Positions 8,349 through 18,419 are shown, counted from the first letter of the stretch. The stretch: 64,000 nt of DNA from Bacillus sp. FJAT-42315 (GCF_002797375.1 NZ_KZ454941.1:1511907-1575906), one strand, 5' to 3'. A program made the numbers and translations. Notes: a model not told the origin generated them from the sequence alone.

Positions 8349-9983
8349 ATGGAAATCAATGTCCAGGAAATGCTCTTTCAGTTTTTAGGTGGACTAGGTA
8401 TATTTTTGTACGGAATTAAGTTAATGGGAGACGGACTGCAGCAATCAGCTGGAGACCGACTTCGAGACATTCTGGATCGTTTCACTACGAACCCATTTAT
8501 GGGAGTTTTAGCGGGGGTATTAGTAACGATTTTGATTCAAAGTAGTTCAGCTACTACCGTAATTACTGTTGGACTTGTAAGTGCTGGGTTTATGACGTTA
8601 AAGCAAGCGATTGGTGTTATTATGGGAGCGAACATCGGGACAACGGTTACTGCTTTCATTATCGGGATTGACGTAGGAGAATACGCTTTACCTATATTAG
8701 CACTTGGAGCCATTTTTATTTTCTTCTTTAAAAGTAAACGAATCCACAATCTTGGAATGATTTTCTTTGGCTTTGGAGCCCTCTTTTATGGACTAGAGCT
8801 TATGAGTAGTGGAATGAAGCCTTTGCGTGAATTGGAATCTTTCCACGAATTGACGGTCAATATGAGTACAAATCCTGTTTTAGGAGTAGTTGTAGGTACA
8901 GTCTTTACAGTTATTGTCCAAAGTTCTAGTGCAACGATTGGGATTTTACAAAGTTTATTTGCAGAAAACTTGCTCGATTTAAAAGCAGCTATGCCAGTTT
9001 TATTTGGGGACAATATCGGAACAACGATTACTGCTGTATTAGCATCGATTGGGGCATCTGTTGCGGCAAGAAGAGCAGCTGCTACACATGTTCTATTTAA
9101 CTTAATCGGGGCGACAATCTTCTTGCTTATTTTACCTTTATTTACACAATTTATTGAGTATTTAAGTGTTACACTTAATTTAGATCCGAAAATGACGATT
9201 GCTTTTGCGCATGGTACATTTAACGTTACGAATACGATGATTCAATTGCCATTTGTTGGCGTGTTAGCTATGATTGTAACGAAATTAATTCCTGGTGAAG
9301 ATGCTATTTTTGAATATAAGGCGAAACATCTCGATCCTATTTTTATTGAGCAGTCTCCTTCAATCGCTCTTGGTCAAGCGAAGGAAGAAGTGATTAACAT
9401 GGGGCAAATTGCTGTTAAAGGGATGGAAGAGACGCATGAATATTTAAAAACAAAGCAGCAAAAGCATGCGGACAGAGCGACTCAAATTGAAGATTCATTA
9501 AATACTTTAGATAAAAAAATTACAGATTATTTAATTGATTTATCAGGTGCTTCATTGTCTGATGCTGAATCAGAGAGACATTCTTTATTAATGGACACGG
9601 TCCGTGATATTGAGAGAATTGGTGACCACTCCGAAAATATTTTAGAACTTGTTGATTATCAACAAACAAATAAAGTGAAAATTACTGATCAGGCAATGTC
9701 TGAGCTTGAGGAAATGTTTAAATTAACGATCGATACGGTTAACAAATCGATTCAAGCCCTTGATGAAAATAATTTACAACTAGCTCGTGAAGTTGCTGCC
9801 AATGAAGATCTAATCGATAAAATGGAGCGGAAACTGCGTAAGCAGCACATTTTACGCTTAACAGAAGGCGCTTGTACGGCGCAAGCGGGCATTGTGTTTG
9901 TTGATATTATTAGCAACCTTGAGAGAATGGGCGATCATGCGGTGAATGTTGCTGAGGCAGTTCTTGGTATTAGAGGGTTGTAA
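8349..9983 (+). CDS. Na/Pi cotransporter family protein with C-terminal PhoU-like domain
   Basis: The 544-residue protein has two inverted transport repeats, each with the QSSSATT/QSSSATIG motif (around residues 62 and 194) and a matching GANIGTT or GDNIGTT motif, typical of the PNaS (NptA/YjbB) family. Residues about 340-544 form a helical PhoU-like domain (DIERIGDHSENI and LERMGDHAVNVAE). It probably moves phosphate coupled to sodium; direction (import or export) cannot be read from sequence. ATG 8349 follows AGGAGTTGGAGAA. It lies 4.6 kb from pstSCAB, but in its own transcription unit. Confidence 0.88.
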   Translation: MEINVQEMLFQFLGGLGIFLYGIKLMGDGLQQSAGDRLRDILDRFTTNPFMGVLAGVLVTILIQSSSATTVITVGLVSAGFMTLKQAIGVIMGANIGTTVTAFIIGIDVGEYALPILALGAIFIFFFKSKRIHNLGMIFFGFGALFYGLELMSSGMKPLRELESFHELTVNMSTNPVLGVVVGTVFTVIVQSSSATIGILQSLFAENLLDLKAAMPVLFGDNIGTTITAVLASIGASVAARRAAATHVLFNLIGATIFLLILPLFTQFIEYLSVTLNLDPKMTIAFAHGTFNVTNTMIQLPFVGVLAMIVTKLIPGEDAIFEYKAKHLDPIFIEQSPSIALGQAKEEVINMGQIAVKGMEETHEYLKTKQQKHADRATQIEDSLNTLDKKITDYLIDLSGASLSDAESERHSLLMDTVRDIERIGDHSENILELVDYQQTNKVKITDQAMSELEEMFKLTIDTVNKSIQALDENNLQLAREVAANEDLIDKMERKLRKQHILRLTEGACTAQAGIVFVDIISNLERMGDHAVNVAEAVLGIRGL

Positions 9984-10008
9984 TGGTTAATCCATAGCTT
10001 GTTTAATA

Positions 10009-10051
10009 AGAGGTCTAATCTTTATCTGTCGTACGATGATAAGGTTAGATC
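10009..10051 (+). terminator. Terminator after the Na/Pi transporter gene
   Basis: A long imperfect stem (AGAGGTCTAATCTTTATC against its near complement) is followed by TTTTTT. Confidence 0.85.
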
Positions 10052-10180
10052 TCTTTTTTATAGAAAGTTTGATGATTTTTACTAAATCAATAGGGTTTAA
10101 TAATTGAAAGAGCCTCGTTATTTTGGTAATCTAAATAATGAAAGACTAGAAAAAAATCACCTACATAGGAGGAATTTATT

Positions 10181-10789
10181 ATGGCATTCCAATTACCAGA
10201 ATTACCTTATGCATATGACGCATTAGAACCTCATATCGATAAGGAGACAATGAATATCCATCATACGAAGCACCATAACACATATGTAACAAAATTAAAC
10301 GAAGCACTTCAAGGTCATGATGATCTTGCAAGCAAATCAGTTGAAGAACTAATTGCTGACATTGATGCTCTTCCAGAAGCGGTTCGTACAGCTGTGCGCA
10401 ATAATGGTGGTGGACATGCAAACCACTCTTTATTCTGGCAGCTTTTATCTCCAAATGGTGGCGGTGAGCCAACAGCTGAATTAGCTGATGCAATCAACAG
10501 CAAATTCGGTAGCTTAGATAAATTTAAAGATGAATTTGCAGCAGCAGCTGCAGGTCGCTTCGGTTCTGGTTGGGCATGGCTTGTTGTAAATAACGGCGAG
10601 TTAGAAGTAACAAGCACACCAAATCAAGACTCTCCATTAATGGAAGGTAAAACGCCAATTCTTGGTCTTGATGTTTGGGAGCATGCGTACTACTTAAACT
10701 ACCAAAACCGCCGTCCAGATTACATTCAAGCGTTCTGGAATGTTGTGAACTGGGATGAAGTAGCAAAGCGTTTTAACGAAGCAAAATAA
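10181..10789 (+). CDS. sodA: Superoxide dismutase, Mn/Fe type
   Basis: The 202-residue protein detoxifies superoxide in the cytoplasm. Metal ligands fit the family: His in [13 protein letters not shown], His in NHSLFW, and Asp and His in [16 protein letters not shown]. The [20 protein letters not shown] ending is typical of Bacillus manganese SodA; Mn preference is inferred. AGGAGGAA precedes the ATG at 8-base spacing, a strong initiation site. It is monocistronic with its own terminator. Position matches B. subtilis sodA. Confidence 0.96.
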   Translation: MAFQLPELPYAYDALEPHIDKETMNIHHTKHHNTYVTKLNEALQGHDDLASKSVEELIADIDALPEAVRTAVRNNGGGHANHSLFWQLLSPNGGGEPTAELADAINSKFGSLDKFKDEFAAAAAGRFGSGWAWLVVNNGELEVTSTPNQDSPLMEGKTPILGLDVWEHAYYLNYQNRRPDYIQAFWNVVNWDEVAKRFNEAK

Positions 10790-10808
10790 TCATTTTATAA
10801 ATGAATGG

Positions 10809-10841
10809 GACAAGTCATGTAATCATGGCTTGTCTTTTTTT
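10809..10841 (+). terminator. Terminator after sodA
   Basis: The stem GACAAGTCATG/CATGGCTTGTC (one mismatch) has a TAAT loop and is followed by seven T. Confidence 0.88.
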
Positions 10842-10897
10842 GTTGTATAACTAAGCTCTTTTCTCCAAAACATAAGTGAGAAAGGGGGATACATATT

Positions 10898-12127
10898 GTG
10901 GTGATCAAAAAGTGGTACGGTCATTTAGATGTAACGAAAGATTTAATTATTTTACTTATTATTGGTGGCTTGTATTCCCTGAGCGTTGCCTTATCAAACA
11001 CGTTTGTTAATATATATCTTTGGAAGCAGTCGGGCCGGTTTATCGATCTTGCCATTTATAATTTATCAGTGGTAGCGATTCAGCCGGTGGCCTTTTTTAT
11101 TGCTGGGAAATGTGCCAAAAAGGTAGACCGTGTTATTGTGTTAAGGGCTGGTATTACGATTCTTGGTCTTTTTTATTTAGCGGTGCTTTCGTTTGGGGAA
11201 CAAGCATCTAATTGGCTGATCTTATTAGGTCTTCTGCTTGGTGCGGGCTACGGCTTTTATTGGTTAGCCTTTAATGTATTAACGTTTGAAATTACAGAAC
11301 CTGAGACAAGAGATTTTTTTAACGGCTTTTTTGGGACATTATTTTCAGCTGGGGGAATGGTTGGTCCAATACTAGCTGGTTTTATTATTAGTCGTTTTGC
11401 TTCAACGACGGGATATTTCATTGTATTTGGTTTATCGCTAGGCGGTTTTATTGTCGCAGTCATCTTTAGTTTTTTCTTAAAAAGAAGATGTGCCAAAGGA
11501 CGTTTTCTCCTTTCACCTGTTTGGAACGAAAGAAAGTGGAATGCGGATTGGCGTCGCATTACTATCGCTCATTTTTTTCAAGGGTTACGAGAAGGGGTAT
11601 TCGTTTTTATTATTTCTGTGTTTGTCTTTTTGGCAACCAATAGTGAATTAGCTCTAGGTATGTACGGTCTCGTGTACTCTGGTATTTCGTTTATCAGCTA
11701 TACATTAGCTTCAAAAGTGATCAAAAAAGAGCATCGAAAGCGAGTGATTTTGACTGGTGGTCTGCTGCTCTTTTTTTCCTTGTTTATTATCATGCCTGAG
11801 CCTACTTATGCAAGATTGTTGATTTATGCGGCTGTGATCGCCATCGCATATCCTTTTCTGCTCGTTCCGTATTTATCAATGACGTATGATGTCATCGGTC
11901 AAGGGAAGAAGGCTGCTGAACGACGAGTTGAATATATCGTTTTGCGAGAAATCTTTCTTAATGCCGGCAGAATTACCTCTATTCTCTCCTTTATTGCAGC
12001 TATTCTTTTTTTTGATCAACAAAAAAGTATTCCGATTCTCCTTGTCGTTTTAGGAGCAGGGCATAGCATGATCTATTTTTGTATTCGACAGGTTCGTTCT
12101 CACTCAACGAAAGTCGCTACTCATTAA
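10898..12127 (+). CDS. yqgE: MFS transporter, YqgE-like
   Basis: The 409-residue protein has about twelve hydrophobic segments, a DUF/MFS pattern with a central basic loop (FFLKRRCAKGRF, near residue 200) and no substrate-binding signature I can read. Position between sodA and pbpA matches YqgE of B. subtilis, an uncharacterised MFS protein. The start is GTG 10898, or GTG 10901 one codon on; GAAAGGGGGA lies upstream. A hairpin formed by the last codons and the bases after the stop (about 12115-12150, ending ATTTTTA) may act as a terminator. Substrate unknown. Confidence 0.82.
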   Translation: MVIKKWYGHLDVTKDLIILLIIGGLYSLSVALSNTFVNIYLWKQSGRFIDLAIYNLSVVAIQPVAFFIAGKCAKKVDRVIVLRAGITILGLFYLAVLSFGEQASNWLILLGLLLGAGYGFYWLAFNVLTFEITEPETRDFFNGFFGTLFSAGGMVGPILAGFIISRFASTTGYFIVFGLSLGGFIVAVIFSFFLKRRCAKGRFLLSPVWNERKWNADWRRITIAHFFQGLREGVFVFIISVFVFLATNSELALGMYGLVYSGISFISYTLASKVIKKEHRKRVILTGGLLLFFSLFIIMPEPTYARLLIYAAVIAIAYPFLLVPYLSMTYDVIGQGKKAAERRVEYIVLREIFLNAGRITSILSFIAAILFFDQQKSIPILLVVLGAGHSMIYFCIRQVRSHSTKVATH

Positions 12128-12280
12128 AAAAATGAGTGAGAGCATTTTTACAGCTTGGTTTTGTTGATTCTTGTCATAATATGTGGAAGAAAGTTTCCCG
12201 TAGCTATCAGTAGAAAAAACGGACAAACTTCGTTAAAATAAAGAGTATAAAAAAGAATGATCTGGAGAGGGTTGTGACAG

Positions 12281-14458
12281 TTGAAAAAGACAAAGAAAAA
12301 AAGGAAGACGCATGTCCCTTTGCGAATGAACATGATGTTCTTCGCTGTCTTTTTGCTTTTTTCTCTATTAATTTTCAGACTGGGAATTGTACAAATTGTT
12401 CAGGGGGAAGATTATCAAAGGAAAATAGAACGGACAGAAGACGTAACCGTGAATGCAAGCGTACCAAGAGGGAAGATGTTTGATCGAGATGGAAAAGTGG
12501 TTGTCGATAACGTGCCACAAAATGCGATTACGTACACGCGAGCGAAAGGCGCAAAGCAAGAAGACATGCTCAAAACAGCGATGAAACTGGCCGAGTTGAT
12601 TGAGAAAGAAACGGATCAAGTGACAGAGCGTGATAAAAAAGATTTCTGGTTAATGAAGTATGCGGAAGAAGGAAAAGCGAAAATTACAGAAAAGGAATGG
12701 GCCCAACTTAAAGAAGGCGAAATTGATGAGAAGCAAATTTATCAAATGCAAATTGATCGTATTACGGAAGATGATTTAAAAGAATTGACGGATGAAGAGT
12801 TAGAAATATTGGCGATCTATCGTGAGTTTACTACTGGATACGCAATGACGCCACAAATCGTCAAAAATAAAGATGTGACGGAAGAGGAATATGCGGTAGT
12901 TAGTGAGAATTTAGGCTCCTTGCCTGGTGTGAATACAACGACAGATTGGGAACGTTCTTATGTGTATGATAATACGTTAAAGACAGTACTTGGTAATATT
13001 TCTTCTTCTAAGGAAGGATTGCCGAAAGAAATGGTCGACTATTATACGTCAAGAGGCTATAGTCGAAATGATCGTGTAGGGAAAAGTTACATTGAATATC
13101 AATATGAGGATATGCTTCGCGGTCAGAAAACAAAAGTGAAAAATATTACCGATAAGTCTGGAAATATATTGGATTCTGAAGTTATTCGTGAAGGTCAACG
13201 TGGAAATGACTTAATATTAACGATCGATATGGAGCTGCAACAAGCAGTCGATCAAATTGTTGAAGAAGAATTAAGAAGAGAGAAAGCGGGCTATGGTCGC
13301 CACTTTCTTGATCGCGCATTTGTGACGATGATGGACCCTAATACAGGAGAAATCCTTGCGATGTCTGGAAAGAAAATTGAAACGAATAATGGCAAGACGG
13401 AAATGCTTGATTTTGCGCTTGGTAATATGACGACTTCTTATGCGATGGGGTCGGCTGTGAAGGGGGCAACGGTGTTAACAGGGTTTATGACTGGTGTGAA
13501 CGAACCAGGTCAGCCTATTGCTGATGAACCGTTAATCATGAAATCTACACCTAAGAAAAGCTCCTGGTTTAACCGAAATGGCGGAAAAATATGGATGGAC
13601 GAAAAATCTGCATTAATGAAATCTTCTAACGTTTACATGTTTAAAACAGCGATGGAAATTGCTGGAGGTAAATATATTCCCAATTCGAGTTTGAAACTTA
13701 ATTTAGAAGATGGCTTTACAACGATGCGACGCCATTTTGGTCAATTCGGTCTCGGTGTGCCTACGGGAATTGATTTACCAAATGAGCAAGTCGGATTTCA
13801 AGGGAAAATCAACCTTTCTGAGCCTGGAAAAATACTTGATTTCTCCATCGGACAATTTGATACGTATACACCGCTACAGTTAGCGCAATATGCCGCTACG
13901 ATTGCGAATGGTGGCTACCGGATGCGGTCGCATATTGTGAAAGAAATTCGTGAACCAGCGAAGGAAACAAATAAAATTGGTTCAGTTGTGAAGGAAATTC
14001 AACCGGAAGTATTAAATCGACTTGATGTCACTTCTAATGAGATCGAACGTGTACAACAAGGTTTTCGAATGGTGATGAGTGGATCACAAGGAACAGCGAA
14101 GAAGTATTTTGCCTCTGCCCCATATAATCCTGCTGGAAAAACAGGGACAGCTGAAGGAGTATATGATGGTCCAAAAGGTGAACAATTTATAAAAAATGGT
14201 CAACAACTGCCAATGACATGGAATGTAACGCTTGCTGGTTATGCCCCTTATGATAACCCGGAAGTCGCTTTTTCAGTGGTCGTTCCTTGGGTATATGAAG
14301 GGAAAGGAAAGTCTTCGATCAATAATGTGATTGGTAGAAGAATTCTTGATAAATATTTCGAATTGAAAGCAGAAAGAATGAAGAACGAAACAGCTGATGT
14401 GGTCGTTGAACAAGATATACAGTTGAAAAATGATAAGAAAAATACAGAAGAAGAATAG
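12281..14458 (+). CDS. pbpA: Class B penicillin-binding protein PBP2a (transpeptidase)
   Basis: The 725-residue monofunctional transpeptidase cross-links lateral-wall peptidoglycan. It has a short basic cytoplasmic N-terminus, one membrane anchor (about residues 18-40), a PBP dimer domain and a transpeptidase domain with the three active-site motifs: S391-AVK, S448-SN and K620-TG. Length is close to B. subtilis PBP2a. The TTG start follows GGAGAGGG at slightly long spacing. In rods this enzyme works with the elongasome. Its own terminator separates it from pst. Confidence 0.94.
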   Translation: MKKTKKKRKTHVPLRMNMMFFAVFLLFSLLIFRLGIVQIVQGEDYQRKIERTEDVTVNASVPRGKMFDRDGKVVVDNVPQNAITYTRAKGAKQEDMLKTAMKLAELIEKETDQVTERDKKDFWLMKYAEEGKAKITEKEWAQLKEGEIDEKQIYQMQIDRITEDDLKELTDEELEILAIYREFTTGYAMTPQIVKNKDVTEEEYAVVSENLGSLPGVNTTTDWERSYVYDNTLKTVLGNISSSKEGLPKEMVDYYTSRGYSRNDRVGKSYIEYQYEDMLRGQKTKVKNITDKSGNILDSEVIREGQRGNDLILTIDMELQQAVDQIVEEELRREKAGYGRHFLDRAFVTMMDPNTGEILAMSGKKIETNNGKTEMLDFALGNMTTSYAMGSAVKGATVLTGFMTGVNEPGQPIADEPLIMKSTPKKSSWFNRNGGKIWMDEKSALMKSSNVYMFKTAMEIAGGKYIPNSSLKLNLEDGFTTMRRHFGQFGLGVPTGIDLPNEQVGFQGKINLSEPGKILDFSIGQFDTYTPLQLAQYAATIANGGYRMRSHIVKEIREPAKETNKIGSVVKEIQPEVLNRLDVTSNEIERVQQGFRMVMSGSQGTAKKYFASAPYNPAGKTGTAEGVYDGPKGEQFIKNGQQLPMTWNVTLAGYAPYDNPEVAFSVVVPWVYEGKGKSSINNVIGRRILDKYFELKAERMKNETADVVVEQDIQLKNDKKNTEEE

Positions 14459-14463
14459 CAAAA

Positions 14464-14497
14464 ACACCCGATTTTAGGAAAAATCGGGTGTTTTTTT
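14464..14497 (+). terminator. Terminator after pbpA
   Basis: A perfect 12-bp stem ACACCCGATTTT/AAAATCGGGTGT with an AGGA loop is followed by T6-7. Confidence 0.95.
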
Positions 14498-14514
14498 GTA
14501 TGAAAAGCGGATCA

Positions 14515-14553
14515 TTTACAAAAGCTTAACATTACGTTAAAACGGAATTAATA
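14515..14553 (+). promoter_or_regulatory. PhoP-box array of the pst operon
   Basis: Four hexamers are spaced exactly 11 bp apart: TTTACA (14515), TTAACA (14526), TTAAAA (14537), TTAATA (14548). A weaker TCGTTA follows at 14559. This is the known Bacillus PhoP operator form (TTAACA-like direct repeats with 5-bp spacers), placed 67-105 bases upstream of the pstS start. It predicts induction under phosphate limitation by PhoPR. Confidence 0.88.
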
Positions 14554-14619
14554 CTCCTTCGTTAATCTGTGTACTGTAGCAAAAAACAAAAACAAACATT
14601 TTTTAGGGGGAAATTAGAA

Positions 14620-15600
14620 ATGAAACCAGTAAAAGTTCTTGCTGTATCTGCTATGCTTGGATCTGCTTTAGTATTAGGTGCATGTAACAGTGGCGGCACA
14701 GGTGGAGAAGAGCCAAAGAAAGAAAACACTGAGCAAGCGGGCGAAACAGATAAGCAGCTACAAGGTAACGTTCAAGTTGACGGATCTTCTACTGTTTATC
14801 CAATCATGGAAGCTGTATCTGAAGAGTTTATGATGGAGCAACCTGATGTAAAAGTAACTGTTGGTTTCTCTGGAACTGGCGGCGGATTTGAAAAATTTAT
14901 CGCAGGAGAAACTCAATTAAGTAATGCTTCTCGTCCAATTAAAGATGAAGAGAAAGCGTCTTTAGAAGAGAAGAAAATTGATTTCACTGAATTCGAGCTT
15001 GCGTTTGACGGTCTTTCAATAGTAGTGAACAAGGATAATGACTGGGTAGATCACCTAACAATCGAAGAATTACAAAAAATGTGGGTAGATACTGGCAAAG
15101 CGAAGAAATGGTCTGATATCCGTGAAGGATGGCCAGAAGAAGAAATCAAATTATACTCTCCTGGTACAGATTCTGGTACATTTGATTACTTTGATGAAGT
15201 CATCTTAGAAGAACAGCAAATCGATAAAGCAGCTACTTTGTCTGAAGATGACAACGTACTTGTACAAGGTGTAACAGGCGATAAAAATGCGATTGGTTAC
15301 TTCGGTTATGCATACTACTTAGAAAATAAAGATAACTTAAAAGTGGTTCCAGTTGATGGCGGTAAAGGTGCGGTTGAACCGACAAACGAAACAATTGAAA
15401 GTGGAGAATATGCGCCATTATCTCGTCCACTATACACATATGTATCTAACAAAGCTGTAGCGGAAGATGAAGCGGTATATAACTACGTGAAATTTACTCT
15501 TGAAAATGCAGGTGCATTATCAGAAGAAGTTGGTTACGTGAAGCTTCCAGAGGAAAAATATACAAAAGCATTAGAAACATTAGAAGGATTAAAGAAATAA
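14620..15600 (+). CDS. pstS: Phosphate-binding lipoprotein PstS
   Basis: The 326-residue exported lipoprotein captures phosphate outside the membrane for the PstCAB transporter. It has a basic-hydrophobic signal peptide ending in the lipobox LGAC (lipidated Cys about residue 23), a linker rich in Glu/Lys, and PBP-like phosphate contacts in VDGSSTVYPI, FSGTGGGFEKF and PGTDSGTFDYF. ATG 14620 has AGGGGGAAA upstream; an in-frame extension to 14569 has no ribosome site and overlaps the promoter. It is first in the operon, where the highest expression is expected. Confidence 0.96.
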   Translation: MKPVKVLAVSAMLGSALVLGACNSGGTGGEEPKKENTEQAGETDKQLQGNVQVDGSSTVYPIMEAVSEEFMMEQPDVKVTVGFSGTGGGFEKFIAGETQLSNASRPIKDEEKASLEEKKIDFTEFELAFDGLSIVVNKDNDWVDHLTIEELQKMWVDTGKAKKWSDIREGWPEEEIKLYSPGTDSGTFDYFDEVILEEQQIDKAATLSEDDNVLVQGVTGDKNAIGYFGYAYYLENKDNLKVVPVDGGKGAVEPTNETIESGEYAPLSRPLYTYVSNKAVAEDEAVYNYVKFTLENAGALSEEVGYVKLPEEKYTKALETLEGLKK

Positions 15601-15632
15601 TTTTTTAAGCGGATAGAGGATTATTATTCCGT

Positions 15633-15662
15633 AAGGTGGAAAGCGACTCCGCTTTCCACCTT
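15633..15662 (+). promoter_or_regulatory. Intercistronic hairpin between pstS and pstC
   Basis: A perfect 12-bp stem AAGGTGGAAAGC/GCTTTCCACCTT with a 6-base loop is not followed by a U-run (TTATTATGGGG). It probably blocks 3' exonuclease decay or attenuates readthrough, so that pstS message exceeds that of the permease genes. Confidence 0.75.
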
Positions 15663-15689
15663 ATTATGGGGTTGAAGGGAGTATTCATT

Positions 15690-16634
15690 TTGAAAACAGT
15701 CGAGAAGAAAATGAGCCCAGTTCAAGAATTGCTTGAGAAAAAATATAACAGCGGTTTTTTGAACAGAAGTGAAAAGATTATTCCAGTCGTACTATTTATT
15801 ATGGCTGCTGTATCTGTATTAACAACTATTGGTATTGTATTTACATTGATTTTTGAGACATTTACTTTTTTTCGTGACATTTCGTTAGTTGAGTTCTTTA
15901 CTGCAAAAGAATGGTATCCATTCTCTGAATCGGAAGCCACATATGGTATTTTGCCATTGGTAATCGGAACGCTAAAAATCACAGCTATCGCTTCATTAAC
16001 AGCGGTACCGATTGGTTTAGGTGTAGCTATTTATTTAAGTGAGTATGCTTCAGACACAGTTAGAAAAATCATGAAGCCAGTTTTAGAGGTGTTAGCAGGT
16101 GTACCTACCATTGTTTATGGTTTCTTTGCCCTAACATTTGTCACTCCTTTATTGCGATCTATTTTCCCTTCAGTGGAAATGTTTAATGCAATTAGTCCAG
16201 GGATTGTTGTAGGGATTATGATTATTCCGATGATTGTATCTCTTTCAGAAGATGCCCTTTCATCTGTTCCTCAAGCTGTACGTCAAGGATCTTTAGCGCT
16301 TGGAGCAACGAAGTGGGAAACAACTTGGAGAGTAGCAATGCCAGCTGCTTTATCAGGGATTCTTGCTTCCATTGTATTAGCCATTTCTCGTGCCATCGGT
16401 GAAACGATGATCGTAACCATCGCAGGAGGATCTACTCCTACTGCTTCACTAGATTTGACAGCTTCTTTACAAACAATGACATCTTACATTGTTCAAGTAA
16501 GCACAGGTGATGCAGGATTTGGTACAACGATTTATTACAGTATTTATGCTGTCGGTTTTACTTTATTTATTTTTACATTGGCTATGAATGTTTTAGCTCA
16601 GCGCATCTCTAAGCGTTTTAGGGAGGAATATTAA
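15690..16634 (+). CDS. pstC: Phosphate ABC transporter permease PstC
   Basis: The 314-residue inner-membrane permease has six predicted helices and the EAA loop (EDALSSVPQAVRQGSLALGATKWETTWRVAMPAA, positions about 195-230, G-rich consensus). It pairs with PstA. The start is probably TTG 15690 (GAAGGGAG upstream at 8 bases) or ATG 15711; the frame open back to 15636 includes the hairpin and is not used. It abuts pstA exactly, the pstA ATG following the TAA. Confidence 0.93.
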   Translation: MKTVEKKMSPVQELLEKKYNSGFLNRSEKIIPVVLFIMAAVSVLTTIGIVFTLIFETFTFFRDISLVEFFTAKEWYPFSESEATYGILPLVIGTLKITAIASLTAVPIGLGVAIYLSEYASDTVRKIMKPVLEVLAGVPTIVYGFFALTFVTPLLRSIFPSVEMFNAISPGIVVGIMIIPMIVSLSEDALSSVPQAVRQGSLALGATKWETTWRVAMPAALSGILASIVLAISRAIGETMIVTIAGGSTPTASLDLTASLQTMTSYIVQVSTGDAGFGTTIYYSIYAVGFTLFIFTLAMNVLAQRISKRFREEY

Positions 16635-17525
16635 ATGCAAAACGTCCAAAAAGGGATTAATACAGATGAAATGGTAGGAAATATTCCTACACGTCTTATG
16701 AAGAATAACTTGTATAAAGGAATTTTCTTTGCAGCAACAGTTTTTACATCCATCATTTTAGTCGTTCTTCTTGTTCGAATTTTCTCACAAGGAGCTGCTC
16801 ATCTATCATGGGATTTCATGACGAATTTCGCTTCGAGGCGCCCAGAACAAGCTGGAATTAAAGCAGCGTTGGTCGGAACACTTTGGATGATGGCGGTCGT
16901 TGTTCCTGTTTCTACTTTGTTAGGTGTAGGTGCCGCTATTTATCTTGAGGAATATGCGAAGAAGAATCGAATGACTAAATGGATTCAAATGAACATTTCC
17001 AATCTTGCTGGTGTACCATCTGTTGTTTTCGGTTTATTAGGATTAACGATTTTTGTCCGTATGTTTTTCCTTGGCAACAGTATATTAGCCGCAGGATTCA
17101 CAATGAGTTTGTTGATTCTACCAGTAATTATTGTTGCTTCACAAGAGGCGATTCGGGCAGTACCAAACGAGTTGAAAGAAGCGTCCTTTGGGCTTGGGGC
17201 TACAAAGTGGCAAACGATTTTACGAGTGGTTCTTCCATCAGCTCTTCCGGGTATCTTAACGGGAAGTATCTTATCCTTTTCAAGAGCGATCGGAGAAACA
17301 GCTCCGCTTGTAGTTATTGGGATTCCGACATTTGTTGCCTTTTTACCTATGTCTGTTTTTGACCAGTTTACAGCTTTACCGATGCAAATTTATAACTGGA
17401 CGAGTAGACCACAAGAGGAATTCCATTTATTAGCTGCAGCTGGTATTATCATTCTTCTTATCATTTTGATCTTGATGAATTCTGTCGCTGTTTGGATTCG
17501 AAATCGTTATCAACAAAGATATTAA
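16635..17525 (+). CDS. pstA: Phosphate ABC transporter permease PstA
   Basis: The 296-residue permease has six hydrophobic segments and an EAA loop (QEAIRAVPNELKEASFGLGATKWQTI). It forms the phosphate channel with PstC and is energised by PstB. The ATG directly follows the pstC stop, with GGGAGGAA inside the end of pstC as ribosome site. Gene order S-C-A-B is the standard one. Confidence 0.94.
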   Translation: MQNVQKGINTDEMVGNIPTRLMKNNLYKGIFFAATVFTSIILVVLLVRIFSQGAAHLSWDFMTNFASRRPEQAGIKAALVGTLWMMAVVVPVSTLLGVGAAIYLEEYAKKNRMTKWIQMNISNLAGVPSVVFGLLGLTIFVRMFFLGNSILAAGFTMSLLILPVIIVASQEAIRAVPNELKEASFGLGATKWQTILRVVLPSALPGILTGSILSFSRAIGETAPLVVIGIPTFVAFLPMSVFDQFTALPMQIYNWTSRPQEEFHLLAAAGIIILLIILILMNSVAVWIRNRYQQRY

Positions 17526-17561
17526 CTCATACTGAAGCAAAACTAATTGGAGGGAAAATCA

Positions 17562-18362
17562 ATGGCACTAGAGGTAGTGAAAGGTAAACAGAAAGCAGCT
17601 AACGAAAGCAAAGCTGTGTACAGTACGAAAAATTGTAATCTTTGGTATGGTGATCATCATGCCTTGAAAAATATTAATTTAGACATTAATGAGAAAGAAG
17701 TTACAGCGATTATCGGACCTTCTGGTTGTGGGAAATCAACGTATATTAAAACGCTTAATCGAATGATTGACCTTGTGCCAGGTGTGAAAACTACTGGGGT
17801 TATTGAATATCGTGGACGTGACATCTTTAACAAAGATTTTCTTGTAGAAGAGCTACGTACGAGAGTAGGAATGGTATTCCAAAAACCAAACCCATTTCCG
17901 AAATCAATTTATGAAAATGTCGCTTTCGGCTTGCGTATTCATGGTATCACAGATAAGAAAATCGTTAGTGAAACGGTTGAGAAAAGTTTACGTGGAGCTG
18001 CTTTATGGGATGAGGTAAAAGATCGCCTTCATGATCCAGCTTACGGGTTATCTGGAGGTCAGCAGCAACGTTTATGTATCGCGCGTTGTTTAGCACTAGA
18101 ACCAGATGTTATTTTAATGGATGAGCCGACTTCAGCTCTTGACCCAGTGTCAACATTAAAAGTAGAGGAATTAATCCAAGAATTAAAAGAGCGATACTCC
18201 ATTATTATTGTGACGCACAATATGCAACAGGCTGCTCGTATTTCTGACAAAACCGCATTCTTCTTAAGTGGTGAAGTCATCGAGTTTAGCGATACAGAGA
18301 TTATTTTTAATAGTCCTCAAGACGCTCGTACGGAAGATTATATTTCAGGAAGATTCGGATAA
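17562..18362 (+). CDS. pstB: Phosphate ABC transporter ATPase PstB
   Basis: The 266-residue ATPase has Walker [11 protein letters not shown]-loop VFQKPNPFP (typical of PstB), signature LSGGQQQR, Walker [14 protein letters not shown] and H-loop THNMQQ. ATG 17562 follows GGAGGG. Only one pstB is present, whereas B. subtilis has two adjacent copies, and no phoU gene follows. The operon ends in a terminator 9 bases after the stop. Confidence 0.95.
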   Translation: MALEVVKGKQKAANESKAVYSTKNCNLWYGDHHALKNINLDINEKEVTAIIGPSGCGKSTYIKTLNRMIDLVPGVKTTGVIEYRGRDIFNKDFLVEELRTRVGMVFQKPNPFPKSIYENVAFGLRIHGITDKKIVSETVEKSLRGAALWDEVKDRLHDPAYGLSGGQQQRLCIARCLALEPDVILMDEPTSALDPVSTLKVEELIQELKERYSIIIVTHNMQQAARISDKTAFFLSGEVIEFSDTEIIFNSPQDARTEDYISGRFG

Positions 18363-18370
18363 GCATGAAA

Positions 18371-18406
18371 AAAGGTTAGCAGTCATTGGTCTGCTAACCT
18401 TTTTTA
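18371..18406. terminator. Bidirectional terminator between pstB and yqzC
   Basis: The stem AAAAAGGTTAGCAG/CTGCTAACCTTTTT gives T-runs on both strands for the convergent genes. Confidence 0.92.
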
Positions 18407-18419
18407 TTAAAGCTTTACT

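Noticed and set aside
10179..10493. Minus-strand ORF antisense to sodA
   Set aside because: Codon use and His-rich composition are those of an antisense shadow; no ribosome site.
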